Source: Niallia circulans
GTDB taxonomy: Bacteria; Bacillota; Bacilli; Bacillales; Cytobacillaceae
Assembly: GCF_007273535.1 (NCBI RefSeq)
Contig: NZ_CM017505.1
Span: 23,133 to 87,132 of the forward strand
Direction: 5' to 3'
Length of the DNA: 64,000 nt
Part shown: positions 15,686 through 22,472 of the stretch, one piece after another
How the letters are laid out: every line of letters begins with the position of its first letter
Numbering within the stretch: position 1 is the stretch's first letter
Program-made: the position numbers and the translations under genes
Notes under the pieces: model-generated
Told to the model about the DNA's origin: nothing
Databases searched by the model: none
Seen by the model: the letters and a program-made list of their open reading frames with translations, nothing else

Positions 15686-16126
15686 TTATATAGGCCAATT
15701 AAATGCTTTAGGTTTTTCTTGCTTCACTTCCTCTTTAACTTCTGGAATTGGTTCTGAAGGTATCACATTAGACCTTTTTACATTAGTCCTAATTGTTGTC
15801 GACCTTTGAATTTTATTTTCTACATTTCTTTTTGCATCCTGGTATATATATGTTTCATCTATATTGCCGATTGCTTTAACGCCTTGTTCATGAAATCCAC
15901 CAGCAATCATTTCTGTCAGGAGATCAATATTCTTACTCATTGCGTTTAATTTTCTTGTTAAATCTTCTTTATTTTCATCATTTTGATTAGTGGATAAAGA
16001 AAGTAAAGCGTATCTAACAGCTTCTGCATAGTTCTTAATTCCAGGTTTATTTTGAATTAATTCATCCATTATTTCTATCGTAGTTGGAGTGAATCGAATG
16101 TACTTACCTATATATTCATTACTCAT
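15686..16126 (-). CDS. Auxiliary relaxosome protein 2 (RHH-like)
   Basis: 146 residues. The N-terminus (KYIRFTPTTIEIMDELI, later NYAEAVRYALLSL) fits a ribbon-helix-helix fold; a coiled segment and a basic, proline-containing tail (IPSEPIPEVKEEVKQEKP) follow. Its ATG overlaps the stop of the upstream gene by four bases, and it ends 18 bp before the relaxase. Its position matches the Aux2 protein of pLS20, which helps the relaxase act at oriT. Confidence 0.7.
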   Translation of the reverse strand: MSNEYIGKYIRFTPTTIEIMDELIQNKPGIKNYAEAVRYALLSLSTNQNDENKEDLTRKLNAMSKNIDLLTEMIAGGFHEQGVKAIGNIDETYIYQDAKRNVENKIQRSTTIRTNVKRSNVIPSEPIPEVKEEVKQEKPKAFNWPI

Positions 16127-16431
16127 AACTTTTCCGCTCCTTCATCTAAATCAATTCCGGTTGCGAGCATATGAAAAAGACGATTATTACTATTAATAAA
16201 GTTTTGCAAAGTTTCTTCTTGTCTGCTTAAAGTTGTAACTAAATTATCTACCGCATGATCAAATTTATCTTCCTTGAGTTTTGCTAAGCGTAACTCACAA
16301 TCATTTTGAATTAACATTTTGATATATTCATTTCTACTAAATTTTCTACCTAATTTGTCTGTTAACTCTTCCGCTCTTTTATCAATTTCTTTTATATATG
16401 CTGGATCTACATTGCTTACTTTAATGTCCAT
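16123..16431 (-). CDS. Auxiliary relaxosome protein 1 (RHH-like)
   Basis: 102 residues. DIKVSNVDPAYIKEIDKRA and GRKFSRNEYIKMLIQNDCEL give the strand-helix-helix pattern of a ribbon-helix-helix DNA-binding protein; the C-terminal half is coiled coil. It is the first gene after the oriT-like region and the likely binder of the phased 11-bp repeats there. It corresponds in position to Aux1 of pLS20. Confidence 0.7.
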   Translation of the reverse strand: MDIKVSNVDPAYIKEIDKRAEELTDKLGRKFSRNEYIKMLIQNDCELRLAKLKEDKFDHAVDNLVTTLSRQEETLQNFINSNNRLFHMLATGIDLDEGAEKL

Positions 16432-16480
16432 TTAAAACCATCCATTCTTTAAGAACATTCTTTTTAGTAAAGAGCATAAG

Positions 16481-16538
16481 GAAACTCGGTACCACTTTTT
16501 AAAAAACGTGGTCAAACAGGCTGTGCCTGTTGAGTTTC
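16481..16538. other. oriT-like nested inverted repeats
   Basis: GAAACTC (16481-16487) and GAGTTTC (16532-16538) enclose two hairpins: ACCAC/GTGGT (16491-16495, 16508-16512) with an oligo-T/oligo-A interior, and AACAGGC-TGT-GCCTGTT (16515-16531). On one strand this would fold as a three-way junction. It lies immediately upstream of the auxiliary and relaxase genes, where oriT is found in pLS20. The nick site cannot be assigned by eye. Confidence 0.6.
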
Positions 16539-16573
16539 TTGCAATTTATATAGGTGCCACTTATTTAAAGGAG

Positions 16574-16639
16574 AGATATAGTCGAGATATACTATAGATA
16601 TAGTGGCGATATACCTAAATATCTCAAGAGATATAGTCG
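16574..16639 (+). repeat. Phased 11-bp direct repeats in the oriT region
   Basis: Units AGATATAGTCG, AGATATACTAT, AGATATAGTGG and CGATATACCTA follow each other without gaps from 16574 to 16617; after one degenerate unit, an exact AGATATAGTCG returns at 16629-16639, still in 11-bp phase. This suits cooperative binding of ribbon-helix-helix dimers on one face of the helix. Confidence 0.65.
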
Positions 16640-16643
16640 TTTT

Positions 16644-17513
16644 TTAATTGATTGCTTCTTTTTTATCTTCTAAAAGGTTCATCTTTTCGTTTAATTCATC
16701 TATATTTTGATTAGCTAAATCTATTTTTTCTTCAAACTGTTGAATCTTTGTTTTATTACTATTCACATCATTTTGTGTTGTGAATTTCTCCGATTCCGTT
16801 TGATAAGACATTTCACTTTCTAATTTTTTAATCGTTTTATTTACTTCTTCAATAGCTAAGTTATTTTTGCTAATTTCCTTTTTACTTTCTTCTATTTGCT
16901 GTTCAATCTCTTTTTGTTGATAGCTTATATACTCTATTTGATACTGATTTTCTGTACCTATTTTTAGCTCATTGTTTTCTATTTTGTTGTTTTCATTAAC
17001 ATAAATTTTTACTTCACGATCATTTAAATCATCCACTTTTTCTAATTCAGGGTGAACGTATTCCGGTTTAATAGTTGTAGATAAGACAGAATAACCTTCC
17101 GGTATTCCCTTGATTATAGCGACAACATAATTATCATTTACTTTTGTTACTTCTACATCTAATTGCTTACGATCTTTTATATATTGACTGGATATTTGAT
17201 ATTCGATGTTGGATAAATTACTGTTTGAATTGCTTTTCTCAATGGAAAAATCCAATCGCATAAACTGCTTTTCAGGATTGTATTCTTTCTTTATTAGGGC
17301 CAATTCAACACCGTTATTTATAGGGTAATGTTCATTCACTTTCGCTTCTGCATAAGAGTAATTGCCGCCAAAGATAATAGGAGAAATTAAGATGAATAAG
17401 AATGTTGCTACAAAAACTCCAAAGCATGTTAGGTATAATTGAGTTAAACTTAGTTTGATCTTCTTTCTAAATTGAATGGCCTTTTTTCTGATTGCTATTA
17501 GTTTTTCCTTCAA
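16644..17513 (-). CDS. Membrane-anchored protein with C-terminal coiled coil
   Basis: 289 residues. A basic N-terminus is followed by one membrane helix (about 28-48, LTCFGVFVATFLFILIS), an external beta-rich region (about 50-185) and a long coiled coil (about 195-289, IEQQIEESKKEISKNN and on). It is the last gene of the secretion operon before oriT and overlaps the upstream gene by four bases. It is probably a T4SS-associated envelope protein; no known family is recognised. Confidence 0.6.
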   Translation of the reverse strand: MKEKLIAIRKKAIQFRKKIKLSLTQLYLTCFGVFVATFLFILISPIIFGGNYSYAEAKVNEHYPINNGVELALIKKEYNPEKQFMRLDFSIEKSNSNSNLSNIEYQISSQYIKDRKQLDVEVTKVNDNYVVAIIKGIPEGYSVLSTTIKPEYVHPELEKVDDLNDREVKIYVNENNKIENNELKIGTENQYQIEYISYQQKEIEQQIEESKKEISKNNLAIEEVNKTIKKLESEMSYQTESEKFTTQNDVNSNKTKIQQFEEKIDLANQNIDELNEKMNLLEDKKEAIN

Positions 17514-17779
17514 ATGACTTTCTCCTTTCTTCGTTTCACAATTCGTACATTAGGATCAATATTCTCAAACTTAATGTTTCGATATTTTGGTTTTTCGTCC
17601 TGGCTATTTGCTTTTTCGCGTACCAATAACCATACAACTTTGTTTCCGTAATTTAAGTCAAACCACTCTGCTTTGATTTCGTTTGTCTGTGTTGGTTTCG
17701 CATTATGATAAAAGACAAGATAACAATTCTCTTCTGAATAATCATGTTTTGGTGTTAATCGATCAATTGTGGTCATCAA
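17510..17779 (-). CDS. Hypothetical protein, 89 aa
   Basis: A soluble small protein with beta-strand pattern (NCYLVFYHNAKP, KVVWLLVREKAN) and a very basic C-terminus (VRIVKRRKEKV). Its stop overlaps the start of the coiled-coil membrane protein; it begins 22 bp after the VirB8-like gene. Function unknown; part of the transfer operon by position. Confidence 0.55.
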   Translation of the reverse strand: MMTTIDRLTPKHDYSEENCYLVFYHNAKPTQTNEIKAEWFDLNYGNKVVWLLVREKANSQDEKPKYRNIKFENIDPNVRIVKRRKEKVI

Positions 17780-17801
17780 CTATATCTCCATCCTTAAAAT
17801 T

Positions 17802-18449
17802 TTAATTAATCGGGTAATAGGTATAACTATTAACTTTTATTTTTCCTTTTTTATCTTTAATTATTTCCATTTCTACTAAGCTATGTTCTGTTGTTTTTCC
17901 TTCTGTTCCTTGTGTTTTATAGGTCACATCTCCAATGATTTTTGTTTGATCTGTAGAAGAATCAAACCCTGAAATGTATAGAACCGCGTTACTTACTTTT
18001 GCGGAGAATGTAGGATCAGAACTTAATTGAGAAGGATCATTATCTGTACTTTCTGGTGCTACTTGGTTTAGCAATTCTTCCGTAGTAATGGGTGTTAGCT
18101 TTTCTCTACGTTCATTTATGGTATTAGTGGAATAGGTTAAATAATCCGTTATAAATTCATTCGCTATTGATTTAAAGGCTTCTTGTTGCTCTAATTGTGT
18201 TTTGGATAGTTCTTCTCTTTCCTGTAGATCTAGGCTTTTTATTTCATCCTGTAGTCCCTGGATTTCGTCTTGTAACGATTTTATATTGGTCTCTTTTTCT
18301 TGTAATTCTTTATTAAATTCATTCGAGGATACAGCTTCTTTTGCATATAAATTTTTATACAGTACCGCATTTAGAACTAGGGATAGAACTAAAAAAAAGG
18401 CTATAATATATAGCCTTTTCCCTGATTTCTTCGCTTTATTAATGTTCAT
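17802..18449 (-). CDS. VirB8-like (NTF2-fold) T4SS protein
   Basis: 215 residues: a short cytoplasmic N-terminus, one membrane helix (about 12-30), a coiled coil (about 45-85) and a C-terminal domain of about 120 residues beginning KSIANEFITDYLTYSTNT and ending KINSYTYYPIN-like sequence. That domain has the helix-then-curved-sheet plan of NTF2-like VirB8 proteins, which organise the secretion channel at the membrane. The assignment comes from this architecture and from position next to the VirB1 and VirB4 genes. Confidence 0.65.
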   Translation of the reverse strand: MNINKAKKSGKRLYIIAFFLVLSLVLNAVLYKNLYAKEAVSSNEFNKELQEKETNIKSLQDEIQGLQDEIKSLDLQEREELSKTQLEQQEAFKSIANEFITDYLTYSTNTINERREKLTPITTEELLNQVAPESTDNDPSQLSSDPTFSAKVSNAVLYISGFDSSTDQTKIIGDVTYKTQGTEGKTTEHSLVEMEIIKDKKGKIKVNSYTYYPIN

Positions 18450-18468
18450 TTTTTACTGCTCCTATCTC

Positions 18469-19587
18469 TTATTTAACAACTCTTCTAATACTATCAAAGT
18501 GGGAAGACCAATAAGAATCCGTCCAATAATGATAGCCAATTCCGGAACCATTGGAGTCATACATACGCGTTTCATCTACATAAATCCCTACATGACTAAT
18601 ATGATCCGGCGCTCCATATGTCCCTTTAAAGAACACTAAATCGCCAGGTTTTGCATCTTTAATGTCTATCTTTTCTGTTGCAGCCCATTGCTGACTTGCG
18701 ACTCGGGGAAGGGAAATTCCTGCTTTCGCAAAGGCATACTGGACCAAACCGGAACAATCAAACCCCATTGAAGGTGTATATCCACCCCAGGAATAAGACC
18801 ATCCTATATACTTAATGGCTTCATCCATTACAGTTTTAAAAACTTCATCCCCAACTGGCATTTCTGCACTACCTGCTGCAACATATTGGCGGACTAAATC
18901 AGCATAATAGTAATTTCCTCCATTACTATATAGGTATGTTTTTCCCTTTGCTTGAGAGACAGCATTGATATAAGAATAGGTAGATCCTGAAGTATTTCCA
19001 AGACTAGGCGCCACTACATCTTTAGAATATTTTTCTGCAACATCAGTAGAATGATTTTCATTATTTTTAGCTAAATAGGTAACATAATAACTACCAAAGT
19101 TATAAGCCTGGACCATTGCCCAAGGATCAGTTGATCCTAATGCATCCGCACTTGCTTTTATTCCCGCCAGGTATTTAACCCCTTGTTTAATACTAGCTTT
19201 AGGATCAGTTATACTCCCTACGCCGCCCCCTGTACTTTCTGAAGACTGCATCACATCGTTTCCTTCTCCGCGTGTTTCTACCTCGATGATAGCCAAGATA
19301 TAAGGCACTAAATCCACTACCCCCTGCTCTTTGGCTTCACTTTCTACTGTCGATCTCCATTGCAAAGTTGCTTCGGAAAGATTCATTCCAACCGATCCAC
19401 TAAAGGAACCGGACTTACTTCCTGATGTTCCAGCTATGGCCGCAACCGCAGCTATCAATAAAAGGATAGCCAGGGCTATAAGCAAAAACTTTACATTAAA
19501 TAGTGCTAGTATTTTCTTAACTATACGGACCGTTTTTACGGCCCCTCTTACGGTACTAACAGCACCTTTAACCGTACTTTGTTCCAT
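18469..19587 (-). CDS. VirB1-like bifunctional lysozyme / NlpC-P60 hydrolase
   Basis: I start at ATG 19587, eight bases after AAAGGTGG; the frame could begin 12 bases earlier at a GTG. Residues about 30-55 are a membrane anchor. About 75-200 is a CwlT-type lysozyme domain with the glutamate in AIIEVETRGEGNDVMQSSES. About 245-370 is an NlpC/P60 endopeptidase with the cysteine in FDCSGLVQYAF and the histidine in DHISHVGIYV. Such enzymes open the cell wall for the transfer channel. It lies one base after the VirB4 gene. Confidence 0.9.
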   Translation of the reverse strand: MEQSTVKGAVSTVRGAVKTVRIVKKILALFNVKFLLIALAILLLIAAVAAIAGTSGSKSGSFSGSVGMNLSEATLQWRSTVESEAKEQGVVDLVPYILAIIEVETRGEGNDVMQSSESTGGGVGSITDPKASIKQGVKYLAGIKASADALGSTDPWAMVQAYNFGSYYVTYLAKNNENHSTDVAEKYSKDVVAPSLGNTSGSTYSYINAVSQAKGKTYLYSNGGNYYYADLVRQYVAAGSAEMPVGDEVFKTVMDEAIKYIGWSYSWGGYTPSMGFDCSGLVQYAFAKAGISLPRVASQQWAATEKIDIKDAKPGDLVFFKGTYGAPDHISHVGIYVDETRMYDSNGSGIGYHYWTDSYWSSHFDSIRRVVK

Positions 19588-19588
19588 C

Positions 19589-21502
19589 TTATTGACCACC
19601 TTTAAAACGTGCTAATTGGTCATGTTCTGGATCAAAGGTGACGGTATAGGACTCACTGGAGGAAGTTTGAATAATAGCCTGTCCGATTTTTAATTCCGGT
19701 AACATTGAATATTCGGTATCTGTTAAAGAATCTCCAAGTACATCTTTCATTCTTCCCATCACCGAGTTATCCAGGTTTAAAAATACCTTATAGGTAGTCA
19801 ATTCAAATACTGTTTTAATGATGGCAACACTCTTATCACTTGCACTTTCAGGAAGAATTTCGTTTGGTGATTGAGTTGCAAAAAATACACCAGCGCTAAA
19901 TTTACGCATCTCTCTTTCAAAAGAAACGACATATTCAACGGCAAAAACATTGTTAGAATTAATAATGTTATGGCACTCATCTAGTAAGACCATGAAATAA
20001 CGAAGATCTTCATAAGTTACTTTTCCTTCTTCTAATAAATGCTTCATTTTACGGCCGTTTTTTAATGCATGATTCCAAATGAGTGTTAATGCTGTGAATA
20101 GTTGGCAGTTAAAAACAGGCTTGTCCAATTGCGAAATACCATCAATATCAAAGAAAACAATTTGCTCATTTTCAAAGTTACTTAATCGTGAATGTCCATC
20201 AAATAAAGGGCCATACTGATTCACCATCTCATCTACCATAATCTGAATCATTTCTAATGTTCGGATACGTTCAGGCGTTGGCTTACTGTACTTTACAGAT
20301 GTTTTTAAGTATTGACCGAATTCACTCATTATCGGATATTGTTCCGGTCTTAAACCCGTTATTTTAATGCTCTCCGGTCTCATTTGATAGTCAGGAGATA
20401 AAAGACCCTTGTATACATAAAAAGATCTTAGAAGCCCTTTAAACTCCGTTACTTCAATCTCGGTAATTTGAGGATTTAAGAAACGAATCATGTTAGCTAC
20501 TTTGGAAATATGCTGCATAAAGGAACCTAGTTCATCTACTTGATCCCCTTGTACATTGGTCATAGTTGCAAATACTTCTAATGGGTTAATTCCTCCATTA
20601 GATAAATCAATAATCTTCCCATTTTGAGATTTTACTAGTTCATAATAATCTCTAGCTTTATCAAATCCACGAATAAAAGCATTCTTGGCAACTAGTCCTT
20701 CTTCTAACATTTTCATAAGTGTTGATTTACCGAATCCCATTTTTCCTAATACAAAACCATTAAAAGAACGTCTAGTTTGAGTAGAATAGAAAGGATCTAA
20801 CAAAAAAGGCCCACCTGTGGAGGTTTGGCCTAAGTAAATCCCTCTTGGATCTTTTAAAGAAACATGATGAAATGGTATTCCACCACCTACAGAAGCAGAA
20901 GGTAATGGCTTTCCTGGTCTTGTATCATTGAACTTTGTTTGTTGTTCATAGCTAGTAAATAAAGACATCCATTCTTGTTTACTTTGGAATAAATAGATGG
21001 TTGTTTTGTGATTCATTCCGTTCAGTTCTTTTTTGGTATCACCCATTCTTTTTTCTAATTCCTCCAGGGAAAAATCATAGAAGAAAATACGACAATGAGC
21101 AACCTTAACCACTTCTCCACCTTGGGTAATACTTTGGGCAAAGCTTCTTAAATTTTGTAGTTCATAATTGGCATCGTCTCGATCCGTAGAACGTCTTTCT
21201 GTATCTTGTCTATCTCTTAATTCACCGATAGAACGGTTGATATCCTTAATAACTTCTTCTTTGTTTGCCGTTGCTAGGTCCAGGGTTGCAATGGTATTTT
21301 CGATATTCATAAGATTAACTAACCACAAAGCACTAACATCTTCCGCAAACTCATACACATGTAAACAGCCTATATGCGCATCCCCTGTGCTAATGTATTT
21401 TTCTCCAAATCGAACGCCGCCTTTGGGCTGGATTTTCGAGATAAAGTTAAGATCATATCCCTGCTCTTTTAAACTTACTTTCTGTTTTTCTTTTAATCTC
21501 AT
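19589..21502 (-). CDS. virB4: VirB4-type T4SS ATPase
   Basis: 637 residues. Walker A is KMGFGKSTLMK (about residue 253), Walker B is FMVLLDECHNI (about 505) and FFATQSPNEILPES follows as the downstream motif. The protein powers assembly of the secretion channel at the membrane. It starts within the VirB4 family's middle domain; the missing N-terminal part appears to be the separate 210-residue gene upstream, the split also seen as TrsD/TrsE in staphylococcal plasmids. Confidence 0.9.
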   Translation of the reverse strand: MRLKEKQKVSLKEQGYDLNFISKIQPKGGVRFGEKYISTGDAHIGCLHVYEFAEDVSALWLVNLMNIENTIATLDLATANKEEVIKDINRSIGELRDRQDTERRSTDRDDANYELQNLRSFAQSITQGGEVVKVAHCRIFFYDFSLEELEKRMGDTKKELNGMNHKTTIYLFQSKQEWMSLFTSYEQQTKFNDTRPGKPLPSASVGGGIPFHHVSLKDPRGIYLGQTSTGGPFLLDPFYSTQTRRSFNGFVLGKMGFGKSTLMKMLEEGLVAKNAFIRGFDKARDYYELVKSQNGKIIDLSNGGINPLEVFATMTNVQGDQVDELGSFMQHISKVANMIRFLNPQITEIEVTEFKGLLRSFYVYKGLLSPDYQMRPESIKITGLRPEQYPIMSEFGQYLKTSVKYSKPTPERIRTLEMIQIMVDEMVNQYGPLFDGHSRLSNFENEQIVFFDIDGISQLDKPVFNCQLFTALTLIWNHALKNGRKMKHLLEEGKVTYEDLRYFMVLLDECHNIINSNNVFAVEYVVSFEREMRKFSAGVFFATQSPNEILPESASDKSVAIIKTVFELTTYKVFLNLDNSVMGRMKDVLGDSLTDTEYSMLPELKIGQAIIQTSSSESYTVTFDPEHDQLARFKGGQ

Positions 21503-21515
21503 ATTTCCATTCCCC

Positions 21516-22148
21516 CTAGACTTCAGTATTCATGTTATTTAAACGAATTAAGATGTTTTCTATATTATCTCTGTTTACAAGCTGTAAATCGTACTGTTTA
21601 CCGCCTAAACGTGTCATATCTCTAACGCGAAGCTCTAACTCTTTTTGATTTTTTCCGTACACAACAATAAAGAAAGTTAGTTCTGTTAAATTATCTTCTA
21701 CCCATGTTACTCTTCTTAAATTATCTACTGCCAGGCGCAGCATTACTTCATGTCTGGTAATCTCTGATTCTGGAACATTATCGGCCATTAGAACCCTTCT
21801 GTATTTGTTAATACGACTCTTCCAAAACAATTGTTGTTTTGATGTTTCCGTTGAATTGGTCATGGAAAGGATTTTAAAAGGCTCTGTGTACACTCGACAT
21901 ATACTAGTTAGTTGAGAAATCATTCTATTTAAATCTGAATTGTTCATCGAAACCAAATCATTTGTTTTTACTCTTAAATAAGCTTGATATTCATTCTGTT
22001 TATCTACAAGAAAGCCTTCTTTTGTCACTCTTTTATAAGGCATAATATCAATAATAGGTAAGTCATTACTCTTAAAAGAAGAAAATAAAACGTCAAGAAT
22101 CGTAGTATCTTGACGTTTTGTACTCTTGTTTTCAGCTACTTTCATCAC
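21516..22148 (-). CDS. TrsD-like protein, N-terminal VirB4 partner
   Basis: 210 residues, ending 13 bp before the VirB4 gene. Sequences such as YQAYLRVKTNDLVSMNNSDL and LAVDNLRRVTWVEDNLTELT fit the N-terminal domain of VirB4/TrsE ATPases, encoded here as its own gene as in trsD of staphylococcal conjugative plasmids. No ATP-binding motif is present. Its ATG overlaps the stop of the upstream gene by four bases. Confidence 0.75.
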   Translation of the reverse strand: MMKVAENKSTKRQDTTILDVLFSSFKSNDLPIIDIMPYKRVTKEGFLVDKQNEYQAYLRVKTNDLVSMNNSDLNRMISQLTSICRVYTEPFKILSMTNSTETSKQQLFWKSRINKYRRVLMADNVPESEITRHEVMLRLAVDNLRRVTWVEDNLTELTFFIVVYGKNQKELELRVRDMTRLGGKQYDLQLVNRDNIENILIRLNNMNTEV

Positions 22149-22459
22149 CGTTTTTCCATCCTTTCCTCTAAACCTAGGTCCTTAATCTCTATAGCATGAT
22201 ATTTATTCCGGTCCATCTTGAATAGATAGAAGAGAATATTATAGTTACGATCCGTGGGATGACTAGGGGTTTTCGCACATAAGAAAATCCCGAATACAGC
22301 CGACAAAATATAATAAAAAATGGTCATTCCTGGTCCGAGTGGAATAACCTTTTTTACATAAGTCGCGATCATAAGCATACCTGCCACAATGCCAATATCC
22401 ACTAGATAAAAAGCCCATAATTTAATTTCCTGTTTGGTACTCTTTGGATTGGTATACAT
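22145..22459 (-). CDS. VirB3/TrsC-like small membrane protein
   Basis: 104 residues with two membrane helices (about 15-35 and 43-62) and a charged cytoplasmic tail. Placed directly before the TrsD/VirB4 pair, as VirB3-like proteins are in other T4SS operons, where they contact the ATPase. The assignment rests on size, topology and order. Confidence 0.7.
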   Translation of the reverse strand: MYTNPKSTKQEIKLWAFYLVDIGIVAGMLMIATYVKKVIPLGPGMTIFYYILSAVFGIFLCAKTPSHPTDRNYNILFYLFKMDRNKYHAIEIKDLGLEERMEKR

Positions 22460-22472
22460 TTTTCTTCATTCC

